14,433 nucleotides of DNA, taken from contig CAYMYK010000068.1 in NCBI GenBank assembly GCA_964394625.1, positions 1 through 14,433 of the forward strand, written 5' to 3'. This DNA is from JAUVYV01 sp964394625. Lineage in GTDB: Bacteria; Planctomycetota; Phycisphaerae; Sedimentisphaerales; Anaerobacaceae. The translations under genes and the position numbers were made by a program. The notes beneath the pieces are model-generated. The model searched no databases, was not told the origin of the DNA, and saw nothing but the letters and a program-made list of their open reading frames with translations. Positions 6,363 through 14,315 of this stretch are shown here, one piece after another (the first letter of the stretch is position 1; the number at the start of each line of letters is the position of its first letter).

Positions 6363-7988
6363 ATGGCCAGAAGACATTTAAACGAAAATACAAACAAAAA
6401 ACCACCTCTTCTAAGTATGATGACCTTCGCCTTCCTGCTCCTGATGATAATCTCAACGCTCCTTTCCGCCAATACCTACTACGTCTCGAACGACGGGAGC
6501 GATTCGAATGCAGGGACTTCGGAGGGTGCGCCGCTTCTGACGTTTGTAACGGCGGCGCTGCGGGCGAGCTCGGGCGATACGATACTGTTGAAGCGAGGGG
6601 ACATCTTCTACGAGAAGGTGGACATCGGTCCGGCGAACGTGACGGTAGATGCGTATGGGCCGGCGGAGGAGGATTTGCCGGTTCTCAGCGGCGGGTGGCA
6701 GTTCACCGACTGGCAGGTGTACAGCGGTTCGATCTATGTCACGGACCACAACGGGCCTCTTAGCGCCTGGGAGATAGAGTATCTGAGCGTGGACGGTAAT
6801 CACTGCGACATCGCGCGGTATCCCAACCGTGGCGCACCAGACGAATGGCTCCGAACAACCACCTGGACCGAAGACCCCGACGGCTCAAACACCGTTATCA
6901 CCTGCAATGGCCTCGCCTCCCATACCCCCAACACCAACGATTACTGGAACGGAGCAAACATCCGATGGCATCGCCACAGTTGGTGGTTCGAAACCCGACC
7001 CATACTGGACTATGTTGCCTCGACTAGGAAACTCTATCTTGGCGATGCCAGTATCATACATGTCATGCCATATGATATGAGTGGCTGGGGATTCTATCTC
7101 GACAATAAATTCGAAGAGCTCGACGCGCCCGGTGAATTTTACTACGACCAGTCCGCGCAAAAGGTGTACCTCTGGGCCCCCGAGGGCGCCAATCCAAACA
7201 CGCTGTGTGTGGAGGCGACTCTGCGCGGGTATGGATTGAGCGTTAATAGCGGCACCGTGCGCAATATTGCGTTCAGGCATCAGAAGCACTACGGGCTGCA
7301 GATAACCGGCACTACCATCGTCGAAAACTGCCGATTCGAATTCATCGGCTCAGACGGCGGCGGCGCAGGCCTCAACGCAACGTGGGGCGTTTACAACGCA
7401 CAGGTCCGCAATAACCTCTTCCAAAACAACTACAACGCCGCCATTGGCTGGAACGAAAACCCAGTCGGCGGCGGCTCTTCCGTCATCGAAGACAACACAC
7501 TCATCGAAAACGGAACCGTCAACGGCTACGGCGGAGAAGGACCCTGGATGGCAATGGCAATCGTCGTGTACAACGCCACAAACCTCCACATCCGGCACAA
7601 CCATATCGACGGCGCCGGCTACGCCGCTATCATTTTCGGCTCGAACGGCAACTACGCCGAGTACAACGTCATTGACAACGCAATGGCTACACTCAACGAC
7701 GGCGCCGCCATCTACACCAACTGCAGCGAATCCACCATCAGATACAACATCATTCGTAACACCAGAGGCGGAATGGAATCCTCAGGCCCGTGGGCAAACC
7801 TCGCACACGGAATCTGGCCCGAATTCCTCTCAGAATTCCGCGACAACGTCCTCGAGTACAACACCATCATCAACTCAGGCGGCTTCGGAATCTTTCTCGA
7901 AAACAACTTCGATTGCATTGTCCGCCGCAACACCATCTTCGGCTGTGACCGAGCGGCCTTCTGGCTTGGGCCGACTTCGGCCAGATGA
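6363..7988 (+). CDS. secreted right-handed parallel beta-helix protein, 5' part of a frame-disrupted gene
   Basis: The ATG at 6363 follows GGAGGT (6353-6358) by 4 nt; a GTG at 6351 is also in frame but overlaps that site. The product has an n-region with Lys/Arg, a long hydrophobic core ('FAFLLLMIISTLLSA') and a signal-peptidase site before NTYYV. The mature start 'TYYVSNDGSDSNAGT' plus 'GDTILLKRGD' is the usual opening of pectate-lyase-like/DUF1565 beta-helix proteins. From about residue 285 it shows rung-like repeats with Asn ladders ('VRNNLFQNN', 'HIRHNHIDG', 'VRRNTIF'). This suggests a polysaccharide lyase or glycoside hydrolase, with the substrate unresolved. The frame ends abruptly at TGA 7986-7988 in 'FWLGPTSAR', inside a rung; the continuation is in the overlapping next ORF. 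Codon choice switches between G-ending and C-ending blocks along the gene. Confidence 0.75.
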   Translation: MARRHLNENTNKKPPLLSMMTFAFLLLMIISTLLSANTYYVSNDGSDSNAGTSEGAPLLTFVTAALRASSGDTILLKRGDIFYEKVDIGPANVTVDAYGPAEEDLPVLSGGWQFTDWQVYSGSIYVTDHNGPLSAWEIEYLSVDGNHCDIARYPNRGAPDEWLRTTTWTEDPDGSNTVITCNGLASHTPNTNDYWNGANIRWHRHSWWFETRPILDYVASTRKLYLGDASIIHVMPYDMSGWGFYLDNKFEELDAPGEFYYDQSAQKVYLWAPEGANPNTLCVEATLRGYGLSVNSGTVRNIAFRHQKHYGLQITGTTIVENCRFEFIGSDGGGAGLNATWGVYNAQVRNNLFQNNYNAAIGWNENPVGGGSSVIEDNTLIENGTVNGYGGEGPWMAMAIVVYNATNLHIRHNHIDGAGYAAIIFGSNGNYAEYNVIDNAMATLNDGAAIYTNCSESTIRYNIIRNTRGGMESSGPWANLAHGIWPEFLSEFRDNVLEYNTIINSGGFGIFLENNFDCIVRRNTIFGCDRAAFWLGPTSAR

Positions 7989-8485
7989 ACAACAACTGCT
8001 TCTGCAACCCCTACACAAACTATCACCTTACCCCCGCCGATGCCACCTGGATATGGTACTCGCCCATCACAATCGCAAACTGGCAGGCAAGCTACCCCGC
8101 CTGGGCAGATGCCAACGCCAGGACAGACCTCGATAAATTTGCCTCGCAGAAATCTCCGGGCCAGCCGGGCTATTCGGATATATTCGTCAACGATACCGAG
8201 ACGCCCGAGTCGATTCCGCTCAACGGCGTCTGGCGAGACCTCGAAGGCAACTTTGAGCACACCTGCATCGAACTCGAGCCGTTCAGCTCGACGATCCTCG
8301 TCCTCACCGGTCTTGCGAACGCCGACGTAAACCGCGACTGCACGCTGGATTTGGACGACCTCAAGGCCCTGACCGGCTGCTGGCTTGTTCATACGGGCCA
8401 GGGCGGTTACAATCAAAATGCCGACCTGTTCGACGACGGGGTCATAGACTTCAAAGATTTCGCCGCCCTCGCCCGGCAGTGGTGA
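7985..8485 (+). CDS. 3' part of the beta-helix gene: last rungs plus dockerin-like domain
   Basis: This frame has no signal peptide and begins in mid-rung ('MNNNCFCNPYTNYHL'), so it is best read as the C-terminus of the same protein after a -1 frameshift near 7965. Read back from 7985, the same frame gives WADFGQM, which joins well to the upstream rung. Residues 113-166 form two EF-hand-like dockerin loops: D114-x-N116-x-D118 with D122 and D125, and D147...D151-G152 with D155 and D158. It ends 'AALARQW', as many planctomycete dockerins do. Such domains are thought to mediate protein-protein attachment through cohesins. The ATG sits in an ATGA overlap with the upstream stop, so coupled re-initiation is formally possible. 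A restored protein would be about 707 residues. Confidence 0.7.
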   Translation: MNNNCFCNPYTNYHLTPADATWIWYSPITIANWQASYPAWADANARTDLDKFASQKSPGQPGYSDIFVNDTETPESIPLNGVWRDLEGNFEHTCIELEPFSSTILVLTGLANADVNRDCTLDLDDLKALTGCWLVHTGQGGYNQNADLFDDGVIDFKDFAALARQW

Positions 8486-8525
8486 AACACGACGCAGGGC
8501 GTACTGCGCAGCGCGAAATGAGAGT

Positions 8526-8822
8526 TCACATCCCCAGCCCTTCTATTTCCCTTGCTAACTGCGAGTACAGTCTCAGGGTCATCAGCGAAAGCAAAATCGT
8601 AAGGGCTATTACTATAACCGTTACGATAATTTTGTTCGCCGGCTTATACTGCGGATTGAACCACACCAAAGGAAGCGCAAAAGGGCCTACAATCACAATA
8701 CGGGACGTGCGAAAATACCACTTTGTCTGCGGCTGCGACGCCAGCAGGATAAACTCGCCGCAATACCGGCACTTTATCGCATCGTCCTGAATCTCTTCCG
8801 CACAAAAAGGGCACTTTTTCAT
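8526..8822 (-). CDS. small zinc-ribbon membrane protein
   Basis: This 98-residue protein opens with a compact zinc ribbon, C4-P-F-C7 ... C18-R-Y-C21 ('KKCPFCAEEIQDDAIKCRYCG'-like), a very common N-terminal module of small bacterial membrane proteins. Two hydrophobic segments follow (about 43-58 and 64-86), so the ribbon probably sits on the cytoplasmic face. The role is unknown. It lies 125 nt downstream of smc in the same direction, across a repeat-bearing gap, and converges with the beta-helix gene. No strong ribosome binding site or own promoter is seen, so it may depend on smc transcription. Confidence 0.72.
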   Translation of the reverse strand: MKKCPFCAEEIQDDAIKCRYCGEFILLASQPQTKWYFRTSRIVIVGPFALPLVWFNPQYKPANKIIVTVIVIALTILLSLMTLRLYSQLAREIEGLGM

Positions 8823-8831
8823 CTGATTTTT

Positions 8832-8925
8832 TTACCACGAAGGCTCAAAGGCCCAAAAACTGACAAATCAACTATGTTGCGTTGTTATTCTTTTGTACCT
8901 TTGTGACCTGGTCTCTTGGTGGTAA
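8832..8925. repeat. imperfect inverted repeat element between smc and the zinc-ribbon gene
   Basis: TTACCACGAAG (8832-8842) and CTTGGTGGTAA (8915-8925) are inverted arms with 10 of 11 positions complementary. The arm-proximal sequence on each side continues with AAAG / CTTTGTG-like words (8846-8850, 8899-8905). It resembles the ACCACnAAG-nCACnAAG dispersed repeats common between genes in uncultivated bacteria. No ORF lies inside. Confidence 0.5.
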
Positions 8926-8927
8926 TA

Positions 8928-8952
8928 TACGCAATACGCAATACGAATTACG
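8928..8952. repeat. 7-bp tandem repeat running into the smc stop codon
   Basis: TACGCAA (8928-8934), TACGCAA (8935-8941), TACGAAT (8942-8948), then a partial TACG (8949-8952). The smc stop codon (8950-8948 on the minus strand) falls within the third to fourth unit, so the repeat supplies the end of the smc frame. Confidence 0.55.
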
Positions 8953-11900
8953 CCGCCGCGGGCTCGGTTTCGTATCTCTCGAAGCTCACCGAGATTTTCT
9001 TGCTCACGCCCTTTGTCTGCATCGTTATGCCGTAAAGCACATCCGATATGCTCATCGTCCGTTTGGCGTGGGTGATGATTATGAATTGCGAATCACGCTG
9101 GAACTGCTTTATCAGCATATTGAACCGCTCGTTGTTCGCCTCGTCCAGCGCCGCATCCACCTCGTCCAGAAAACAAAACGGGCTCGGCCTGGCCTTGAAG
9201 ACGCTGAACAACAGCGCTATCGCCGTCATCGCCTTTTCGCCGCCCGACAGAAGCGATATACTCCGCGTCTGCTTGCCTGGGGGCCTTGCTGTTATCTCTA
9301 TACCGGCCTCAAGCACGTCCTCGCCCTCTTCGAGCACGATGTCGGCCTTGCCCCCGCCGAACAGCTTGCGGAATATCTCCTGGAAATGACCCCGCACCAG
9401 CTCGAACGTATCGGTGAACTTTTCCCTGCTGAGCCGGTTCAATCGATTGATAAGCTGTTGAAGCTGTCCTTTGCTGCTGTTCAAATCCTGAACCTGCGCG
9501 CTCAAAAACTCATACCGCTGCTCTAAGGTTTCCTGCTCGGCTATAGCATCGATATTGACGTTGCCCAGCCGCTCAATCCTGCCCCGAAGCTCGGCGATTT
9601 CGCCCCTTACCTGCTCGAAATCCACTTCGCTGTCCTGATACGTCCGGTACGATTCGGCTAAGTCTATTTGCAGCTCGTCGCGCACCCTCTCAATCAAATC
9701 CCGGCATTTGACCTCGAGCTGGCCCGTTTCTATTTTAAGCTCGCCGATTTTCTCATCGATTTCGCCCTGCTCGGCATGCTTTTGTCTGAGAAGCTCCTCG
9801 GCCCGATTTCTCTCATTGCTCATCTCATCTATTTGCTTTCTCAGAACGCCGCTGCTTTGCTGGCGCTGGTCTTTGGCTGCAAACAACTCGCTGACCTTCG
9901 CCTCACAGGATAAAATGTCCCTTTGTGCCTGCTCCGCCTGGCGGCTGCACGTTTGGGCCTCTTCCCGGGCCGTCTCGGTCGCGGCGGTATTTGCTTTCAT
10001 CTGGCCGGTCAGCGAAGCAATCGTCGCCGCCGCTGCGCTGCTGTGCTCGGCAATCTGACCTGCGCTTATCTTCAGCTCCGTAAGCGAATCCGTCAGCTTC
10101 TGCAGCTCGCTTTTGCGCTGCACATAGGCGGCCTCAAGCTGTTTGATTCGCTCGTTCCGCTCGGCGTTGACCTGCTCAAGCTCGGCCAGTTTCTGTTTCG
10201 AGTCATATTCCTTCTGAACAGACTGAGCTATCTGCTCGGCTAACATATCCATTTCGCTCGCTATCAAGGGCTGTTCGTCCCTCAGGCGTTTTATATTCTC
10301 CCGAAGCGAACCAATCTGCGAGTTCACCTGTGTCTTTTCCGTATTCGCTTCATAGACAGCCGTCCGCAACTCCTGGCACAGCTTCGCTGTGTGCTCATTG
10401 CTTCGCTTATTCTTTTCAATCTCATCGGCGATGGTCTTTATCTGGCCCTTAATCTCGTCGATTATCCCGTCAAGCTGTCGAAGCCGGCTCTTGCGTGATA
10501 TCAGACCCGCCGCCTTTCCTATCGGCCCGAGGCGGATTGCCCCGTCGCCGTTGTAATACTCACCCTTGAGGGTCACAAATTCGTAACCGCCGCCCAACCG
10601 TTTTGTGAGCCCCACAGCCGTCTCAATCGAATCGACGACAATGGTTTTTCCCAGAAGCTGCCACACTAACGGTGCATACCTGTCCTCGTATCGCACAAAC
10701 TCGACAACCCTGCCCTTAACTTGCTCGAGCCCGGACAAATCGACACTGTCAACAAATGGCTCGGTGCGGTCTGCGCAAATGAAACTCACCCTGCCTGCGA
10801 GTTTTTGGAGGCGCTCACGGTCGGCCAGAAGCCGGCTGGTATTATTGACCACCACGGCATCGGTCTTGCCTTCCAGAACCGCCTCGACCGCCGGCGCATA
10901 TTCCATCTCCGCCGATATAATATCTGCAACAAGCCCTTCGACGTAATCGAACCTGCTGCGGTCATCGAGTATCTCCTTTACGTCGGACTCGAGTCCCTCT
11001 CTGCGGCTCTCCATATCCGTCAAAATGGAAAACTCACTGTTCAAAGCGCTCAGGGCCTCTTTGCTGTGGCCCAGCCGCTTGAGGTCGCCTTCTATCCGTT
11101 CGCTGTTCTGCTCTTCTTGCCTTTGTTTGTCGTTGAGCTTCTGAGCAAGCTCGGCTAAAACCTTTTCGATATCCTGCAGTCGGGCGTTGTATTGTGCCTC
11201 GGCGGTCATGAGAGTCTCGAGCTGGGCCTTAGCGGTCTGCGCCCGGCCCGCGAGACGCTCCTTCTGGCTCGACAAGCTGCTGCGATACACCGATATGCTC
11301 TGGACCTCGTTATGAAGCTGAGCCGTTCTTCGCACTATATCGATGATGCCGGACTTCTCATCCTCAAGCTCCTGCTCAAGCGAGGCGCACTGGCCGTTGA
11401 GCTCGCTTATCGCCTGTTCGATTTGCTCGATACTCCTGCTTTTTTCCTCGAATGCCCTCTCGCTTTCGGCCTGCTCGCGCTCGTATTTTGCCAGGTCCGA
11501 TTCCAGAAGCTTCTCCTGGCGGTTCAGCTTTTCCATACGCTCGCAAGCCGATGTCTTCCTCTGCTCCAGCTCCCGCATCCTCGTATGCAAAAACTCTATT
11601 TTCTGACAGAGCTGCTCTATCTTACTCTGCACGGCAAGCAGCGAATTATCCGTGCGGTTTATCTCGTTCTCGGCCTCTGTTATTCTCTGGGCCAATTCGC
11701 TGACGTTTGCATCGAGTTTTGCCGCCTCCGCCGCGGCCGCGGCAAACTGCTTTTCAACCTCATCCAGCGTTCTTTTCTTGTCTGTTTGAGCCGTGTATAT
11801 CTTGTCGTACTCGGCCAGAGAGTAATTGACCTGAAGCTCTTTGAGCCGCTGACTGTATGCCAAGTAGTTTCGTGCCTTGCCCGCCGCCAACTTGACGCTG

Positions 11901-12514
11901 CGAAGCCGGCTTGCCACCTCGCCTAAAATGTCCGCAAGACGAAGCAGGTTCTGTTCGGTGCGCTCTAATTTTCGAAGCGCCTCGGCCTTGTGCGCCTTGT
12001 ATTTGCTTATCCCGGCCGCCTCCTCGAATATCTCACGCCGTTCCTTCGATGATGCCGACAGCAGCCGCTCAATCTGTCCCTGCTCGATTATCGAATACGC
12101 TTTCACGCCTACGCCGGTATCCATAAAAAGCTCTTTGATGTCTCTGAGCCGGCACAGCTTGTTGTTTATCCGGTACTCGCTGGCGCCGCTTTGGTATATT
12201 CTGCGTGTAACCTGAACTTCGTCGGCGTCTATCGCAATCCGTCCCGTCCCGTTGCTATTCGCAATGAATAAGCTTACCTCCGCCGAGCCGGCGGGCTTTC
12301 TGCTGCTGCTGCCCGAGAATATCACGTCCGCCATCCGGCCGCTGCGCAGGCTTTTTGCGCTCTGCTCGCCGAATACCCACTTGACCGCATCGACAATGTT
12401 GCTCTTGCCGCAGCCGTTGGGCCCGACAATACCGGTAACGGGATTGTCGAAGGTGAACTCCGTCCGGTCCGCAAAGCTCTTGAACCCGTCCAGTACAATT
12501 TTCTCAAGCTTCAT
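8948..12514 (-). CDS. smc: chromosome segregation SMC ATPase
   Basis: SMC is the ATPase of bacterial condensin. It dimerises through its hinge and, with ScpA/ScpB, extrudes DNA loops to compact and segregate the chromosome. The 1188-residue product is full length (family about 1150-1200). Walker A is GPNGCGKSN (31-39), followed by coiled coil about 170-510. The hinge is about 520-655 ('VEGLVADII' to 'YYNGDGAIRLGP'), then coiled coil about 660-1015. The ABC signature LSGGE is at 1089-1093, with Walker B FLDEVD at 1115-1120. I chose ATG 12514 because MKLEKIVLDGFKSF is the standard SMC N-terminus; a TTG at 12532 would add six residues (MVVEKR) encoded by repeat-like DNA. No scpA or scpB is in view. 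Upstream is the FlgI-like gene, 130 nt away. Confidence 0.96.
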   Translation of the reverse strand: MKLEKIVLDGFKSFADRTEFTFDNPVTGIVGPNGCGKSNIVDAVKWVFGEQSAKSLRSGRMADVIFSGSSSRKPAGSAEVSLFIANSNGTGRIAIDADEVQVTRRIYQSGASEYRINNKLCRLRDIKELFMDTGVGVKAYSIIEQGQIERLLSASSKERREIFEEAAGISKYKAHKAEALRKLERTEQNLLRLADILGEVASRLRSVKLAAGKARNYLAYSQRLKELQVNYSLAEYDKIYTAQTDKKRTLDEVEKQFAAAAAEAAKLDANVSELAQRITEAENEINRTDNSLLAVQSKIEQLCQKIEFLHTRMRELEQRKTSACERMEKLNRQEKLLESDLAKYEREQAESERAFEEKSRSIEQIEQAISELNGQCASLEQELEDEKSGIIDIVRRTAQLHNEVQSISVYRSSLSSQKERLAGRAQTAKAQLETLMTAEAQYNARLQDIEKVLAELAQKLNDKQRQEEQNSERIEGDLKRLGHSKEALSALNSEFSILTDMESRREGLESDVKEILDDRSRFDYVEGLVADIISAEMEYAPAVEAVLEGKTDAVVVNNTSRLLADRERLQKLAGRVSFICADRTEPFVDSVDLSGLEQVKGRVVEFVRYEDRYAPLVWQLLGKTIVVDSIETAVGLTKRLGGGYEFVTLKGEYYNGDGAIRLGPIGKAAGLISRKSRLRQLDGIIDEIKGQIKTIADEIEKNKRSNEHTAKLCQELRTAVYEANTEKTQVNSQIGSLRENIKRLRDEQPLIASEMDMLAEQIAQSVQKEYDSKQKLAELEQVNAERNERIKQLEAAYVQRKSELQKLTDSLTELKISAGQIAEHSSAAAATIASLTGQMKANTAATETAREEAQTCSRQAEQAQRDILSCEAKVSELFAAKDQRQQSSGVLRKQIDEMSNERNRAEELLRQKHAEQGEIDEKIGELKIETGQLEVKCRDLIERVRDELQIDLAESYRTYQDSEVDFEQVRGEIAELRGRIERLGNVNIDAIAEQETLEQRYEFLSAQVQDLNSSKGQLQQLINRLNRLSREKFTDTFELVRGHFQEIFRKLFGGGKADIVLEEGEDVLEAGIEITARPPGKQTRSISLLSGGEKAMTAIALLFSVFKARPSPFCFLDEVDAALDEANNERFNMLIKQFQRDSQFIIITHAKRTMSISDVLYGITMQTKGVSKKISVSFERYETEPAAA

Positions 12515-12522
12515 CCTTTTTT

Positions 12523-12549
12523 CCACCACCAAGCCACAAAGACACTAAG
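12523..12549. repeat. solo ACCACCAAG / CCACAAAG / CACTAAG repeat arm at the smc start
   Basis: Plus-strand 12523-12549 reads CCACCACCAAG, CCACAAAG, ACACTAAG: three related short words in a row. It matches in kind the inverted arms at 8832-8925 on the other side of smc. On the minus strand it gives CTTGGTGGTGG directly upstream of the smc ATG and may act as its ribosome binding region. Confidence 0.45.
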
Positions 12550-12553
12550 ATGA

Positions 12554-12583
12554 ATTATGTATAAAAAATTTCGTGCAAGACAA
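12554..12583 (-). promoter_or_regulatory. possible smc promoter
   Basis: On the minus strand TTGTCT (12583-12578), an 18-bp spacer and CATAAT (12559-12554) give a moderate match. Transcription would start around 12547, inside the solo repeat arm, about 33 nt before the smc ATG. Confidence 0.3.
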
Positions 12584-12586
12584 ACA

Positions 12587-12634
12587 GCCGATATAATTAT
12601 CCGGCTCGATTGCGGTCAATGTACTATTATCGGC
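12587..12634 (-). terminator. possible weak terminator after the FlgI-like gene
   Basis: Perfect 7-bp arms GCCGATA (12634-12628) and TATCGGC (12593-12587) on the minus strand enclose a 34-nt loop and are followed by TGTTTGTCTT. They lie just after the FlgI-like stop. The long loop and interrupted T run make this weak. Confidence 0.22.
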
Positions 12635-12644
12635 CGAAAACCCG

Positions 12645-14279
12645 TCACTTCTTGATATTTACAGCGATTTTAGGCAGGCGGCCCGCGTGAAACTCTGCAT
12701 CTATAGCGCCTTTGTCACTCATCTGCTGCAAAAGCCCTATCAACTGGGAATATGAAACGCCCAATCCGAACTGTGTCTGTTCTACGTGCGGCGTCGGTTC
12801 TTCGCAGAGTGTCCGAATAATATCGCTGAGCTTGAAGGAGCTTTTCAACCGCGCTATCACATCGGGCCTTTTGGGATTTTTGCGCATTATCGAGACGTAG
12901 TCCTGACCGGGCGCCGAATTTATCGTTATCGTCCCGTCGGAAGACTGGATGAACATGTCGCTGCGACAGTATATCGGCGCGCGGAACAAGACCACGCTCG
13001 GCTGACCGCTCCGGGAGACGTACACCACAGGGCGGCCGAATTGCGATACCTCTTCAAGATAAAAGCTGTCCGCAACCATCCGGCGGCTAATCGTTATGTC
13101 GTTCAGCTTGCTCAAACCCCTGTACGCCGTCAATCTCACATCGAAGTCTTCGTCCCGTGCGAGCTGCCTGGCCACAGCCACCGCATCATCCCTCTTGCCT
13201 GCCGACACTATCGCCTCCAGGGCCTCGACACGGTACGCCGATGTTCTGTCCCGGGCTATCTCTTGAAGCACCTCAAATCCCCGGTCGCCGCCTAAATTCA
13301 GCATACATCTGGCGGCACGAAGCTGAACCTCCGGATTAGACGAGTTTGTCAGCGCAGCCAGCTTATCCAGGCACGTGGTGCCTATCGCCTCAAGGGCTAT
13401 CTCGCTCGCCGCCTTCTCGTCCGAGGCCGCAAGCTTACCCAGAAAATTCATTATTCTTCGCTCCGTCAATTCAGCCGTCTCGGACATATATGTTGACATT
13501 ACTATCGCAAAGAACCTGCCTTTTCTGTCTTTATACTTTTCCGGGACAGTCATCTCAATACGCCCCGCCGAAATTGCCCGCGCGGTGTCGTACCCGAAAA
13601 GCTCGTTGAGCCGATTGCGAATTGCATTTGCCGTCCTGTAGTCCGGCATTCGAAGAACCAAACTGATTTTGTACTGCTCCAGAATCGTCCCGGCGCCCAG
13701 CACATATCCCGTCTTGCTGCTCGGTGTACCTGTGCCCAGCATGTCTGTGTAAATTGCCCCTTCGGCCGTAGCGAGGGACTTTATCGCAATACCCAGCCGC
13801 CTCGCATCGTAAAGGTCCGCCCCGTATAGCCAGCCGCCCTGCAGCGAGGTCGTATCCGTACCCGGCAGCGCACTTACAGATACGTCAAAATGCTCACCTC
13901 GCGACGCCGCCGGCGGCATCAGGCCTTCAACGGTTACCACCGCCGTCTTGTCGCTGGCGATAATTTTTTCTATATCTACTCTGTCGGTCGATAACTCGCG
14001 CAGTATATACTTCTTAAGGTAAGCCCGTATCGGAGCCGGGCATTGTGACGAGCCCGTCCCGTTCAAACCACCGACTAAAGCATACCCTTTCAATCGTACC
14101 GCACCGTACGGAAAGACATCAGCCAGTGTCCCTATCATTGTCCCGAGCTCGCCGTCCACTGCGGAGACATTCAGCTTACGCTCTTTGCTTGTTGGTCTGC
14201 CGCAGCCGACAGCGCCGAGCAGCAACATAATTACCGTTAAAACGGCTGGTCTTGCACAACGTCGCATATCGCAGCACAT
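12645..14279 (-). CDS. FlgI-like (flagellar P-ring family) lipoprotein with central HEAT-type repeats
   Basis: The 544-residue product has a hydrophobic leader ending in a lipobox (A-V-G-C26), so it is probably a lipid-anchored envelope protein. Residues 60-245 follow the FlgI pattern: 'LKGYALVGGLNGTGSS' (64-79; FlgI LVGYGLVxGLNGTGD), 'AVVTVEGLMPPAASRGEHFD' (113-132), 'SLQGGWL', and 'MPDYRTANAIRNRLNELFG' (211-229). The end, 'YSQLIGLLQQMSDKGAIDAE' (510-529), resembles the FlgI C-terminus (DLIAILQxxKxAGALxAEL). Between them, about 283-395, lie alpha-helical repeats of HEAT type ('PEVQLRAARCMLNLGG', 'YRVEALEAIVSAG', 'FDVRLTAYRGLSKL'). Ordinary FlgI is about 350-370 residues with a Sec signal and no HEAT insert. 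No flagellar gene is nearby. The role is unknown; a flagellar P-ring variant and a reused envelope ring are both possible. Confidence 0.65.
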   Translation of the reverse strand: MCCDMRRCARPAVLTVIMLLLGAVGCGRPTSKERKLNVSAVDGELGTMIGTLADVFPYGAVRLKGYALVGGLNGTGSSQCPAPIRAYLKKYILRELSTDRVDIEKIIASDKTAVVTVEGLMPPAASRGEHFDVSVSALPGTDTTSLQGGWLYGADLYDARRLGIAIKSLATAEGAIYTDMLGTGTPSSKTGYVLGAGTILEQYKISLVLRMPDYRTANAIRNRLNELFGYDTARAISAGRIEMTVPEKYKDRKGRFFAIVMSTYMSETAELTERRIMNFLGKLAASDEKAASEIALEAIGTTCLDKLAALTNSSNPEVQLRAARCMLNLGGDRGFEVLQEIARDRTSAYRVEALEAIVSAGKRDDAVAVARQLARDEDFDVRLTAYRGLSKLNDITISRRMVADSFYLEEVSQFGRPVVYVSRSGQPSVVLFRAPIYCRSDMFIQSSDGTITINSAPGQDYVSIMRKNPKRPDVIARLKSSFKLSDIIRTLCEEPTPHVEQTQFGLGVSYSQLIGLLQQMSDKGAIDAEFHAGRLPKIAVNIKK

Positions 14280-14315
14280 ATCGAAAAATCCAGTCCTTTA
14301 AAAAACCAAGATAAA

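Noticed and set aside
7955..7975. Programmed -1 ribosomal frameshift in the beta-helix gene
   Set aside because: No X-XXY-YYZ slippery heptamer is present at the break and I see no clear downstream stem, so error or mutation is more likely; kept only as an alternative in the finding.
7444..8136. 230-codon plus-strand ORF in a third frame, Ser/Thr-rich
   Set aside because: It is an artefact of C-ending codons in the beta-helix gene: low complexity, no signal peptide or motif.
7712..8416. 234-codon antisense ORF over the beta-helix/dockerin junction
   Set aside because: It is antisense to well-supported coding sequence with recognisable rungs and dockerin loops, and no family features are seen.
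8486..8525. Small hairpin CGCAG-N6-CTGCG between the convergent dockerin and zinc-ribbon genes
   Set aside because: It is short, with no T run on either strand, so it is not a supportable terminator.
11192..11926. 244-codon plus-strand ORF (Leu-rich)
   Set aside because: It is the antisense shadow of the smc coiled-coil region.
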